Source of the DNA: Spirochaetales bacterium
GTDB lineage: Bacteria; Spirochaetota; Spirochaetia; JABMQR01
Assembly: GCA_023139255.1 (NCBI GenBank)
Contig: JAGLNY010000140.1
Coordinates: forward strand, 1 to 5,489
DNA length: 5,489 nucleotides
Direction: 5' to 3'
The first letter of the stretch is position 1. The number at the start of each line of letters is the position of its first letter. Both the position numbers and the translations under genes were made by a program. The notes below the pieces were generated by a model, which saw only the letters and a list, made by a program, of their open reading frames with translations, had not been told where the DNA came from and searched no databases. Of this stretch, positions 1 through 5,489 are shown piece after piece.

Positions 1-32
1 GCTTCAAACAATAAATCCTGATTGAATAACAT
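1..32 (-). CDS. Possible start of a divergent gene leaving the left edge
   Basis: On the minus strand an ATG at 32-30 opens a reading frame that stays open to the window edge, with ten complete codons reading MLFNQDLLFE. A run of seven G preceded by A (44-37 on the minus strand) lies four bases upstream and could act as a purine-rich ribosome binding site, although it is not a textbook AGGAGG. A good leftward promoter at 140-112 points at this start, which is the main reason to take it seriously. Ten codons are too few to name a product. Genes divergent from ArsR-type regulators are often their targets, such as transporters or efflux proteins, but that is context only. Confidence 0.35.
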   Translation of the reverse strand, partial: MLFNQDLLFE

Positions 33-111
33 ACTTCCCCCCCTGATAGCCTTGCTTGTTATAAATATATCGAATTTGTTAGTTAGATATATTTCTAGCT
101 TCCATATATTA

Positions 112-140
112 TATATATTATACTTATCTAACATTGTCAA
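112..140 (-). promoter_or_regulatory. Leftward sigma-70-type promoter
   Basis: The minus strand has a perfect TTGACA at 140-135. With the usual 17-base spacer the -10 position (117-112) reads TATATA. It lies between two perfect TATAAT hexamers at 122-117 and 113-108, which sit at less favourable spacers of 12 and 21 bases. The promoter points toward the left edge, away from the regulator at 207. A TTAGA half-site (131-127) sits between the -35 and -10 boxes, and a TTAGA-N6-TCTAG element (83-98) lies just past the expected transcription start, both typical repressor positions. Confidence 0.45.
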
Positions 141-142
141 GC

Positions 143-172
143 TTTATATTAGATATTTTTCTAATTTATAGT
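143..172 (+). promoter_or_regulatory. Weak candidate promoter for the ArsR-type regulator
   Basis: TATAGT at 167-172 matches the -10 consensus in five of six bases, and TTTATA at 143-148 is a 4/6 match to the -35 consensus with an 18-base spacer. Transcription would begin near 179, giving a leader of about 28 bases to the ATG at 207 but only about 10 to the alternative GTG at 189. The operator dyad at 149-164 lies between the two boxes. In such AT-rich DNA these matches are easily found by chance. Confidence 0.25.
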
Positions 173-206
173 AGCAATATTTTTCTAAGTGTGGTATTAT
201 ATATTT

Positions 207-1265
207 ATGAAATTAATATTTAGCCACGCTATTGAGTTCTATTGCTTCCTATGTACCTTTATTGAAGAAAAAATCGAAAAAGAGAAAGAAGAACATACCG
301 TTCCTCCTGATCCTGAATTATCGGAGATCATCCAAAAAGTGGATCAGGAAATATCTCCATTCCTTAAAAATGATATCGAGCTCTTTTTCAACAAGATGTT
401 TTTTACTCTCTGGGTGATTTTTTACCGAATTTTCGAACTGAAGATTGCCGATGAAAAACAACTATTCTCTTACTTTAACAATCTTACCGATATAGAATTC
501 AGGAATATATACAGGGAAGGATTATGTTTGAAGGATACCCCTATCGACCAGATCCAGGAAAAAGACATAAAGAAATCGATAATCGAAAACTTCTTTCACT
601 CTTCACGGCCGCAGGAAAAAATGCTTAAACAATTACTGGACAACCCGGGGGAATGGAAACAGAGAATTTTGTACACCCTGACCGAATTTTATGAAAAGCA
701 TTATCTTCCATTTAAGGAAAAGATTATTGATACAGGCTCCAAACGTGTTCTTTTAGCAGAAAAAGAGTTCGAAAAAAATCCTAACCACTATTTGGATACA
801 CTAACTCTTGGCCATTACCGTGATTTTCTCAAACATGCTGAAGATGCAACCGTATACATCTCCTATACGTATGACCGTGGTTTAACGATATCCATAAAAA
901 GCAAAATTGTCCTTATTGGGCTCTCCCGTGAGGCATTACTAACTTCTGCGAATAGGAAATTGCAGACTAACATCCTGTTCAGTGCCTTGTCGGACAAAAA
1001 ACGGGTTGAAATACTGAGGCTGTTGGGGGAAAGAGAGTGGTTCAGTAATGAGCTGGCTAAGCATTTTGGTCTGACGGCAGCAACAATGTCCTATCACCTG
1101 AACAAACTGATGGGAGTCGGGCTGATCACTTTCAGGATTGGGGATCAGAAAAAACTCTACTACTCCCTGAGCAGAGAAAATTTAGGGAACTTCCTGGACT
1201 GCTGCAGGGCGGATCTATTAAATGATGGTGATTGCTGTGTACCAAATGAAAAAATCAAAACATAA
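207..1265 (+). CDS. ArsR-type winged-helix transcriptional regulator with long N-terminal region
   Basis: A 352-residue cytoplasmic protein if started at ATG 207. A GTG at 189 would add six residues. Neither start has a clear ribosome binding site. I prefer ATG 207 because the GTG directly abuts the operator repeats and would leave almost no leader. The C-terminal part (about residues 255-325) is an ArsR-type winged helix: FSALSDKKRVEILRLL, then ELAKHFGLTAATMSYHLNKL as the helix-turn-helix, then a GLITFRIGDQKKLYYSL wing. The first 250 or so residues are mostly helical in character with a charged stretch near 20-30, and I do not recognise a named domain; the layout resembles large ArsR-type regulators with an N-terminal sensor-like region. 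Cysteines are notable: CFLC at residues 13-16 and two CC pairs at 332-333 and 343-344 near the C terminus. The ligand is unknown. The gene is convergent with xylA (28-bp gap), looks more AT-rich than the xyl genes, and is probably unrelated to xylose. Confidence 0.8.
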   Translation: MKLIFSHAIEFYCFLCTFIEEKIEKEKEEHTVPPDPELSEIIQKVDQEISPFLKNDIELFFNKMFFTLWVIFYRIFELKIADEKQLFSYFNNLTDIEFRNIYREGLCLKDTPIDQIQEKDIKKSIIENFFHSSRPQEKMLKQLLDNPGEWKQRILYTLTEFYEKHYLPFKEKIIDTGSKRVLLAEKEFEKNPNHYLDTLTLGHYRDFLKHAEDATVYISYTYDRGLTISIKSKIVLIGLSREALLTSANRKLQTNILFSALSDKKRVEILRLLGEREWFSNELAKHFGLTAATMSYHLNKLMGVGLITFRIGDQKKLYYSLSRENLGNFLDCCRADLLNDGDCCVPNEKIKT

Positions 1266-1293
1266 AAACCCTATTCTATTTTTGCATCTGGTT

Positions 1294-2616
1294 TTATGAT
1301 CCGAAGATATACTGATTAATCAGGTTTTTGATCATTTCCTGCTTACCGCTTATTCTGTCCGGTTCACGTTCACCCTGGGCTGCCGCAATATTTCGTAAAT
1401 CTGTCAATGTGAGCTTCCCATCCTCAAACTCAGCTCCCTTTCCATTGTCAAATGAACTGTAGCGTTTGCTGACCATGGCATCCAGTTTGCCGTCACGTAT
1501 TATGTCATAGGCAATCCCGAGAGCAAGGGCAAAAGTATCCATACCGCCAATATGAGCAAGAAAAAGGTCTTCCTGGTCTGTTGAGTTCCTGCGGAGTTTT
1601 GCATCAAAATTCAGGCCTCCGCTCTTTAACCCGCCCATCCTAAGCACAACCAGCATTGCCTCAAGTGAGTCATAGACATTTGTCGGGAATTCATCAGTAT
1701 CCCACCCGTTCTGGGCATCACCTTCATTTGCGTCAATACTGCCAAGCATATCGGCATCGGCACACACCTGGAGATCATGGGCAAAAGAGTGTCCTGCAAG
1801 CGTTGCATGGTTATTCTCGATATTGCATTTAAAATCCTTATCAAGACCATAATTTCTCAGGAACCCTATTGCGGTGGCAGCATCAAAATCGTACTGGTGC
1901 TTTGTGGGCTCCATCGGTTTCGGCTCAATCAGGAAAGATCCGGTAAAACCAATGCTCCTGCCATAATCCCTTGCCATAGTCAAAAATTGTGCAAGATGAT
2001 CCAATTCCCTCTTCATCCGGGTATTAAGCAGGGTCATATACCCTTCGCGTCCTCCCCAGAACACATAGTTTTGCCCGCCAAGCATAACATTAACATCAAG
2101 ACACGCCTTAACCTGGGACCCGGCCCGTGCAAGAACACTAAAATCAGGATTGGTTGCAGCCCCGTTCATATATCGCGGGTTTGAGAACATATTTGCTGTA
2201 TTCCAAAGGAGTTTTACCCCTGTATCATCCTGCCTCTCCTTTAGGATACCGGCTATAAGAGACAGGTTTTTCTCATATTCTGCTACAGAATTCCCTTCCG
2301 GGACTGCATCAATATCATGGAAACAGTAAAAACCGGCACCTATTTTTGTAAAAAACTCAAAGGCGGCATCTGCTTTTTTCTTTGCTGCTGTCATTGGATC
2401 CTGGTCATCCCAGGGGAATATTTGTGTGGGACTTCCAAATGGGTCTGAACCGTTCCCGCAAAAAGAATGCCAGTAGGCTACCGCAAACCGCAGATGGTCT
2501 GCCATCGTTTTCCCGCCGATCTTTTTTTCTGCATCATAGAATTTGAATGAAAGCGGGTTGTCGGATTTTGGCCCTTCATAAGCAATTTTTCCTATTCTCT
2601 TGAAATACTCAGTCAT
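1294..2616 (-). CDS. xylA: Xylose isomerase, class II
   Basis: Interconverts D-xylose and D-xylulose in the cytoplasm using two divalent metal ions in a TIM barrel. The 440-residue length fits the long class II enzymes such as that of E. coli. Signature segments are all present: FYCFHDID with catalytic His100 and Asp103; NYVFWGGREGY with Trp187; IEPKPMEPTKHQ with metal ligand Glu231 and Lys233; IENNH with Glu267 and His270; GSIDAN with Asp295; WDTDEFP with Asp306 and Asp308; NFDAK with Asp338. No essential residue is missing, so it should be active. Departures from the forms I remember are Asn139 in WNTAN, Arg200 after LLNT, Asn268 in IENNH and Glu298 in DANEGD. AAGGAG at 2631-2626, nine bases before the ATG, supports the start. 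It is the second gene of the operon, 68 bp after xylB, probably on the same transcript. Confidence 0.97.
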   Translation of the reverse strand: MTEYFKRIGKIAYEGPKSDNPLSFKFYDAEKKIGGKTMADHLRFAVAYWHSFCGNGSDPFGSPTQIFPWDDQDPMTAAKKKADAAFEFFTKIGAGFYCFHDIDAVPEGNSVAEYEKNLSLIAGILKERQDDTGVKLLWNTANMFSNPRYMNGAATNPDFSVLARAGSQVKACLDVNVMLGGQNYVFWGGREGYMTLLNTRMKRELDHLAQFLTMARDYGRSIGFTGSFLIEPKPMEPTKHQYDFDAATAIGFLRNYGLDKDFKCNIENNHATLAGHSFAHDLQVCADADMLGSIDANEGDAQNGWDTDEFPTNVYDSLEAMLVVLRMGGLKSGGLNFDAKLRRNSTDQEDLFLAHIGGMDTFALALGIAYDIIRDGKLDAMVSKRYSSFDNGKGAEFEDGKLTLTDLRNIAAAQGEREPDRISGKQEMIKNLINQYIFGS

Positions 2617-2649
2617 ATTAATACGCTCCTTAATAAATTCTTATTATCT

Positions 2650-2688
2650 ATAGCTTCCTTGAAAGATTACTTTTTTCAAGGGAGCTAT
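2650..2688 (-). other. Intercistronic hairpin between xylB and xylA
   Basis: In the xylB-xylA message, bases 2688-2674 pair with 2664-2650: 14 of 15 positions match, with one C-A mismatch, around a 9-base loop. The xylB stop TAG (2687-2685) lies in the 5' arm. The 3' side is followed by AGATAATAAG rather than a run of U, so this is not a typical intrinsic terminator. The xylA ribosome binding site starts 18 bases beyond the stem and is left unpaired. Possible roles are protecting the upstream message from 3' exonucleases, marking a processing site, or partially attenuating transcription; these are inferences. Confidence 0.55.
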
Positions 2689-4178
2689 GAAAAAAGTCCG
2701 CTCAATGCATCCACATAGGCAGAGTAATCTTCATATACTTTCTCATAAACCGCAGTTGTTTCCGGGTTTGGAAGACAGGTCTTGGTTTCATTTATTTTCA
2801 CATGCTCCCGTACAATCTCTTTTATACCGGCAGATTCACCGGACAGAATCTTTATAGTCCAGATAGCCTGGACAGCACCGCCCAGGGCAGCCGCCTCTGA
2901 GATTTCCGGAACTGTAATAGGTAAATTCAAGATATCTGCAGCTATCTGTCTCCATAACGGGGAATTTGCCCCACCCCCGATAAGACGAACTTCCCTAGCC
3001 GAAAACCCAAGCCGGATAAATGAATCCAGCCCCATTTTGAGCCCAAAAATCGCGGATTCCATAGCAGCGCGGGCAATATTCTCCTCTGTCATATTATCAT
3101 TATCCATTCCAACAATGCAGGCTTTACCATTAGGGAAATTCGGGGTTCTCTCCCCATTGAAAAACGGCAGCATCATAACCCCGTTTGCCCCAGCCGGTGC
3201 TTTTTCTGCAATGGCGTCAAACTCCTTCACCCCTCTCCGGAAAAGAGCCCTGGTCTGCTCTGAAGCTACCGTGCAGTTCATGGTACAGAGCAGCGGCAGC
3301 CAGCCGCCGGTCGATGAACAGAATGCTGCAAGATACCCTTCAGTATCAATAATCGGCGTATCAGAATACCCATAAATTGTCCCGGATGTCCCCAGGCTCA
3401 TTGTAAGAAATCCATCCTCGACGGTTCCAGTACCGATAGCCCCCATCATATTATCACCGCCGCCGCAGGAAACAGGAATACCAGTTGGGATTCCCAGAGC
3501 TGCAGCGGCTCCTACCGTTACATAGCCTGCCGGCTCCCCGGCCTCAACTATTTTAGGGAGAAGCGGTTTCAGGTCCCTGACAGAATCCAGAGCATGCAAA
3601 AGTTCCTCGTTCCATTGACAGGTCCTTACATTCAGGAGTGCTGTCCCGGATGCATCACCGGCCTCCATTGTGTACTCACTTGTCAGATACCAGTTGATAT
3701 AATCATGCGGAAGTAATATTTTTGCCATTTTCTTATAAAGATCAGGATGATTTTTTCTGAACCAAAGAATTTTTGATGCAGTATACCCGGGGAGAACGAG
3801 GTTTCCGGGTTCATTAAGCAGTTTATCACTTCCCCCGAATTTATCCGTGATCTCGTCGCACTCAACTGCTGTTGATGTGTCACACCAGAGTTTTACCGGT
3901 CTGAGTACAGCCCCTTCGGCATCCATCGGTACAAACCCATGCTGCTGGCCTGAAACACCAATTGCCCTTACAGCCTGTTTGATCTCAGCAGGAACCTGTG
4001 AAAAACAGGATATGATCGCATCTATCCACCATTCAGCTTTTTGCTCTCTGGTACCGTCATCCCCGCTTATCAGCTCGTGTGCGGCAGAAGCCGACGCAGC
4101 AATCTGTTTTTTGTCATAATCATAAAAAACGACTTTCGTGCTTTGAGTCCCGGTATCAATCCCGACTGTTATGTTCAT
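2685..4178 (-). CDS. xylB: Xylulokinase (FGGY family carbohydrate kinase)
   Basis: Phosphorylates D-xylulose with ATP to D-xylulose 5-phosphate, which enters the pentose phosphate pathway. At 497 residues it has the usual family length and both FGGY domains. The N-terminal domain opens with GIDTGTQSTKVVFYD (Asp8, phosphate-binding loop), then GVSGQQHGF (His80, sugar-binding region) and LWCDTS. CGGGDNMMGAIGTG carries the expected catalytic base Asp242. The C-terminal domain has SLGTSGTIYG, LPFFNGERTPN and the ATP-binding LIGGGANSPLWRQIAADIL. The QQHG segment, GGGDN and adjacency to xylA favour xylulokinase over glycerol kinase or other FGGY members. GGGAGA at 4191-4186, seven bases before the ATG, fixes the start. 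It is the first gene of the operon, the reverse of the E. coli xylAB order, and is divergent from the AraC-type regulator. Confidence 0.95.
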   Translation of the reverse strand: MNITVGIDTGTQSTKVVFYDYDKKQIAASASAAHELISGDDGTREQKAEWWIDAIISCFSQVPAEIKQAVRAIGVSGQQHGFVPMDAEGAVLRPVKLWCDTSTAVECDEITDKFGGSDKLLNEPGNLVLPGYTASKILWFRKNHPDLYKKMAKILLPHDYINWYLTSEYTMEAGDASGTALLNVRTCQWNEELLHALDSVRDLKPLLPKIVEAGEPAGYVTVGAAAALGIPTGIPVSCGGGDNMMGAIGTGTVEDGFLTMSLGTSGTIYGYSDTPIIDTEGYLAAFCSSTGGWLPLLCTMNCTVASEQTRALFRRGVKEFDAIAEKAPAGANGVMMLPFFNGERTPNFPNGKACIVGMDNDNMTEENIARAAMESAIFGLKMGLDSFIRLGFSAREVRLIGGGANSPLWRQIAADILNLPITVPEISEAAALGGAVQAIWTIKILSGESAGIKEIVREHVKINETKTCLPNPETTAVYEKVYEDYSAYVDALSGLFS

Positions 4179-4198
4179 AGCAGCATCTCCCTACACAT

Positions 4199-4226
4199 TT
4201 GAATTATATTAATTTTTACTGATATT
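4199..4226 (+). promoter_or_regulatory. Candidate promoter for the AraC-type gene
   Basis: TTGAAT at 4199-4204 and GATATT at 4221-4226, with a 16-base spacer, each match the sigma-70 consensus in four of six bases. Transcription would start near 4233, leaving a short leader to ATG 4260. It overlaps the xylB -10 box on the other strand, so the two promoters would be back to back and could compete for polymerase. Confidence 0.3.
4203..4208 (-). promoter_or_regulatory. xylBA promoter, -10 box
   Basis: The minus strand reads a perfect TATAAT at 4208-4203, 12 bases before the xylB ribosome binding site (4191-4186). Transcription would begin near 4196. No good -35 box is found at the normal distance: the 17-base position reads TGCGGA, and TTGTGC is 20 bases away. 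A strong -10 with a poor -35 is typical of promoters that need an activator, which fits the adjacent AraC-type gene. Confidence 0.5.
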
Positions 4227-4241
4227 CCGCACAAATGGAAT
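4224..4241. repeat. Inverted repeat ATTCC-N8-GGAAT
   Basis: ATTCC at 4224-4228 and GGAAT at 4237-4241 form a perfect 5-bp dyad around an 8-base spacer. It lies about 28 to 45 bases upstream of the expected xylB start, over the weak -35 region, and touches the candidate -10 box of the AraC-type gene. Its position would suit an operator, but the arms are short and could be chance. Confidence 0.3.
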
Positions 4242-4245
4242 GGAC

Positions 4246-4273
4246 ATAATTGATAAGACATGCATATAATTGA
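4246..4273 (+). repeat. Direct repeat ATAATTGA, 20-bp phase (candidate AraC-type binding site)
   Basis: ATAATTGA occurs at 4246-4253 and again at 4266-4273, exactly 20 bases apart. Flanking matches extend this to G-x-A-x-ATAATTGA-xxx-GA. AraC-family proteins commonly bind two direct half-sites about two helical turns apart. Relative to the predicted xylB start the copies lie near -50 and -70, upstream of the weak -35 region, where an activator could work. The second copy falls inside the first codons of the AraC-type gene if ATG 4260 is used. Confidence 0.4.
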
Positions 4274-5129
4274 CCCGATGAAAATACGGGACGCTGTCTT
4301 TGTCTACCAGATGCGTAATGAGAACGAAATACGCTGGCACGGCAGATATCATCAGCATACAGAAACAGAGTACGAATTACACTATTTCCTTCAGGGTAAT
4401 GGGGAATTCCTCAATGGACCGGTTCTTTACACGATAAACCCGGGCACCCTGTTCCTGACTTCACCTTCAATTCACCATGAAATCAGGGCAAAAAACCTTA
4501 ACAGTCCAATAACCTATTATGCCATTCTTTTCTCTGTTGAACCGGAAGAGGTGGAGGTCCTGAAGTTGCTTCAGCGTGACATACGCAGGGCTTCCAGATA
4601 CGCTATCGGCACAAACTACCGTTTTTTCTTTGAGGAAATGAGGGAAAAGGGAATGACGAAAAATGAGAATCTCCGCAGGTCTGCCGCCCATCAGCTTATC
4701 TCTTTCCTCTATTTACTGAGCGAAGGGAAACCCTCCTCTTTTAGCGGGGAAGACAGTGTCCATCTCGAGCGTTCCCTTCGGTATATGCAGAATAATGTCC
4801 TTGGAACTATCACGCTGAAGGATATTGCACGTCACCTGAGCCTGACCGAATCCTATTTCATCCGGTTATTCCGACGGCGTATGAATACGACTCCTATGAA
4901 GTATTACACCCGCCTGAAGGTTGAGGCAGCCAGTGCTATGCTTGCAGGTACAAACTTATCGGTGAAGGAGATTGCAGCACAGCTCTTTTTCTACAGTGAA
5001 TTTCATTTCAGCAGGGTTTTCAAACAGTATACAGGACTTGCCCCGAGCTATTACCGTATCCAGTATTTGCAGACTCTTAAGAACCCATCAGATTTGCCCG
5101 CAAATGTATCAGCAGGTGTGCCTGTTTAG
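4260..5129 (+). CDS. AraC-family transcriptional regulator, probable xylose-responsive regulator
   Basis: A 289-residue cytoplasmic DNA-binding protein. The N-terminal part (about 25-95) is a cupin-like sugar-sensing domain with G28, H31-x-H33, E37/E39 and G46, then PGTLFLTSPSIHHEI with H72-H73. The C-terminal part (about 168-268) is the double helix-turn-helix of the AraC family: the first near TLKDIARHLSLTESYFIRLF (185-204), the second near LSVKEIAAQLFFYSEFHFSR (233-252), followed by the typical VFKQYTGLAPSYYR. It is divergent from xylBA across 81 bp, so I infer it controls that operon, probably as a xylose- or xylulose-responsive activator. It differs from the ROK-type XylR of Bacillus. 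The start is uncertain: ATG 4260 has only a distant GGAATGG, an in-frame ATG lies at 4278, and an in-frame stop at 4254 excludes anything longer. Its 3' end overlaps tag by 4 bp. Confidence 0.9.
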   Translation: MHIIDPMKIRDAVFVYQMRNENEIRWHGRYHQHTETEYELHYFLQGNGEFLNGPVLYTINPGTLFLTSPSIHHEIRAKNLNSPITYYAILFSVEPEEVEVLKLLQRDIRRASRYAIGTNYRFFFEEMREKGMTKNENLRRSAAHQLISFLYLLSEGKPSSFSGEDSVHLERSLRYMQNNVLGTITLKDIARHLSLTESYFIRLFRRRMNTTPMKYYTRLKVEAASAMLAGTNLSVKEIAAQLFFYSEFHFSRVFKQYTGLAPSYYRIQYLQTLKNPSDLPANVSAGVPV

Positions 5130-5489
5130 TTTTCTACTGTAAGTTCCTTATACCGGAAGCAGTTCGTTGTATGATCATTAATTACCCCGATCGCCTGAAG
5201 GTGCGCGTATATGGTCGTTGAGCCGACAAATTTAAATCCCCGCTTTTTTAAGTCACGGCTTACTGTATCTGAAAGCTCAGAGGTAACCTGCATCCCTTTA
5301 AGCGATGTTATCCGGTTATTTACCACTTTTCCTTTGGTAAAGTGCCAGATATAGGTATCAAAGGTGCCAAACTCTTCCTGAACTTCAATAAATTTTTCGG
5401 CATTGTTTATTGCAGCCGCAATCTTTAGTCGATTGCGTATAATTCCCGCATCCTGTAAAAGGATTGCTACTTTTTTATCGTCATATGCA
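5126..5489 (-). CDS. tag: DNA-3-methyladenine glycosylase I, C-terminal part (runs off the right edge)
   Basis: A base-excision repair enzyme that removes 3-methyladenine from alkylated DNA. The frame is open from the window edge (first full codon at 5488) to TAA at 5128-5126, giving 120 residues. About 65 N-terminal residues would be missing compared with the roughly 187-residue E. coli protein. Recognisable segments are LLQDAGIIRNRLKIAAAINN, the FGTFDTYIW stretch, the strongly conserved LKKRGFKFVGSTTIYAHLQA, and INDHTTNC with the H-x3-C zinc-ligand pair of the family (fragment residues 106 and 110). The matching N-terminal Cys and His ligands lie beyond the edge. It is convergent with the AraC-type gene, overlapping it by 4 bp, and is unrelated to xylose use. 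It looks cut by the window edge rather than broken. Confidence 0.93.
   Translation of the reverse strand, partial: AYDDKKVAILLQDAGIIRNRLKIAAAINNAEKFIEVQEEFGTFDTYIWHFTKGKVVNNRITSLKGMQVTSELSDTVSRDLKKRGFKFVGSTTIYAHLQAIGVINDHTTNCFRYKELTVEN

Larger units (their letters stand above)
83..188. repeat. Operator-like TTAGA/TCTAA repeat array
   Basis: Two dyads share one pattern: TTAGATATATTTCTAG at 83-98 and TTAGATATTTTTCTAA at 149-164, each TTAGA-N6-TCTAR. A third, half-degenerate copy at 173-188 keeps ATATTTTTCTAA. A lone TCTAA half-site sits at 127-131. The TCTAR half-sites start at 94, 127, 160 and 184, so the first three are spaced exactly 33 bases apart, about three helical turns. The array covers the whole gap before the ArsR-type regulator and brackets the leftward promoter. 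That arrangement suits autoregulation plus control of a divergent gene. AT-richness raises the chance of coincidental matches, so this is an inference. Confidence 0.45.

Noticed and set aside
101..122. Alternating AT tract as a microsatellite or replication-origin-like unwinding element
   Set aside because: It is short and irregular, and no DnaA boxes or initiator gene are nearby. It is better explained as promoter -10 sequence.
1261..1298. Stem between the ArsR-type gene and xylA as a shared bidirectional terminator
   Set aside because: CAT-AAAACC pairs with GGTTTTATG with one bulged A, but only three of nine pairs are G-C, the loop is 19 bases, and the T-runs lie within the stem. It is too weak to call a terminator with confidence.
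1312..1323. Perfect palindrome CTGATTAATCAG
   Set aside because: It lies inside the 3' end of xylA and encodes ordinary residues of the C-terminal LINQY stretch. A 12-base palindrome in coding sequence needs no further explanation.
1777..2184. Plus-strand open frame opposite xylA
   Set aside because: It is antisense to conserved xylose isomerase sequence, with no ribosome binding site or recognisable motif.
2782..3375. Long open frame on the plus strand opposite xylB
   Set aside because: It is antisense to a confidently identified kinase, has a low-complexity composition rich in Ser, Pro and Ala, and shows no recognisable domain.
3847..4119. Plus-strand open frame opposite the 5' part of xylB
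   Set aside because: It is a shadow of the kinase N-terminal domain, with no supporting motif or start signal.
5136..5163. Imperfect stem (ACTG/CAGT, TTCC/GGAA) as terminator of the AraC-type gene
   Set aside because: The stem is interrupted, has no T-tract, and lies within the conserved coding end of tag.
1..5489. Mobile element, CRISPR array, tRNA or rRNA
   Set aside because: No transposase or integrase sequence, no regularly spaced long repeats, and no RNA-gene signatures were seen on either strand.

Overview
The window is a compact bacterial segment. Its core is a D-xylose catabolic locus: xylulokinase (xylB) and xylose isomerase (xylA) read leftward as a probable two-gene operon, and an AraC-family regulator reads divergently to the right of it. 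All coding calls rest on motifs read directly from the translations. The composition is moderate, with an AT-rich left end. The XylB and XylA sequences resemble, from memory, those of anaerobic gut-type bacteria such as spirochaetes (Treponema-like) and Clostridia. No marker gene is present, so this placement is tentative.

From left to right: 1-188 is a very AT-rich intergenic region holding a probable leftward promoter with a perfect TTGACA -35 box, a set of TTAGA/TCTAA operator-like repeats, and possibly the first codons of a gene leaving the left edge. 207-1265 (+) is an orphan transcriptional regulator with an unrecognised N-terminal region of about 250 residues and a C-terminal ArsR-type winged helix. 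1294-2616 (-) is xylA and 2685-4178 (-) is xylB, separated by a 68-bp gap with a long hairpin that includes the xylB stop codon. 4179-4259 is an 81-bp divergent control region with a TATAAT box for xylB and direct and inverted repeats suited to regulator binding. 4260-5129 (+) is the AraC-type regulator. 5126-5489 (-) is the C-terminal two thirds of DNA-3-methyladenine glycosylase I (tag), convergent with and overlapping the AraC gene by 4 bp.

The central unit reads as a self-contained xylose module. XylA converts D-xylose to D-xylulose, XylB phosphorylates it to D-xylulose 5-phosphate for the pentose phosphate pathway, and the AraC-type protein is the natural candidate xylose-responsive activator. 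No transporter lies in the window. The left regulator and tag appear functionally unrelated to xylose.

I see no convincing novel system. The points most worth checking are the operator array and divergent promoter at the left end, the unusual ArsR-type protein with paired cysteines, the intercistronic hairpin, and the phased direct repeats between xylB and the AraC gene.
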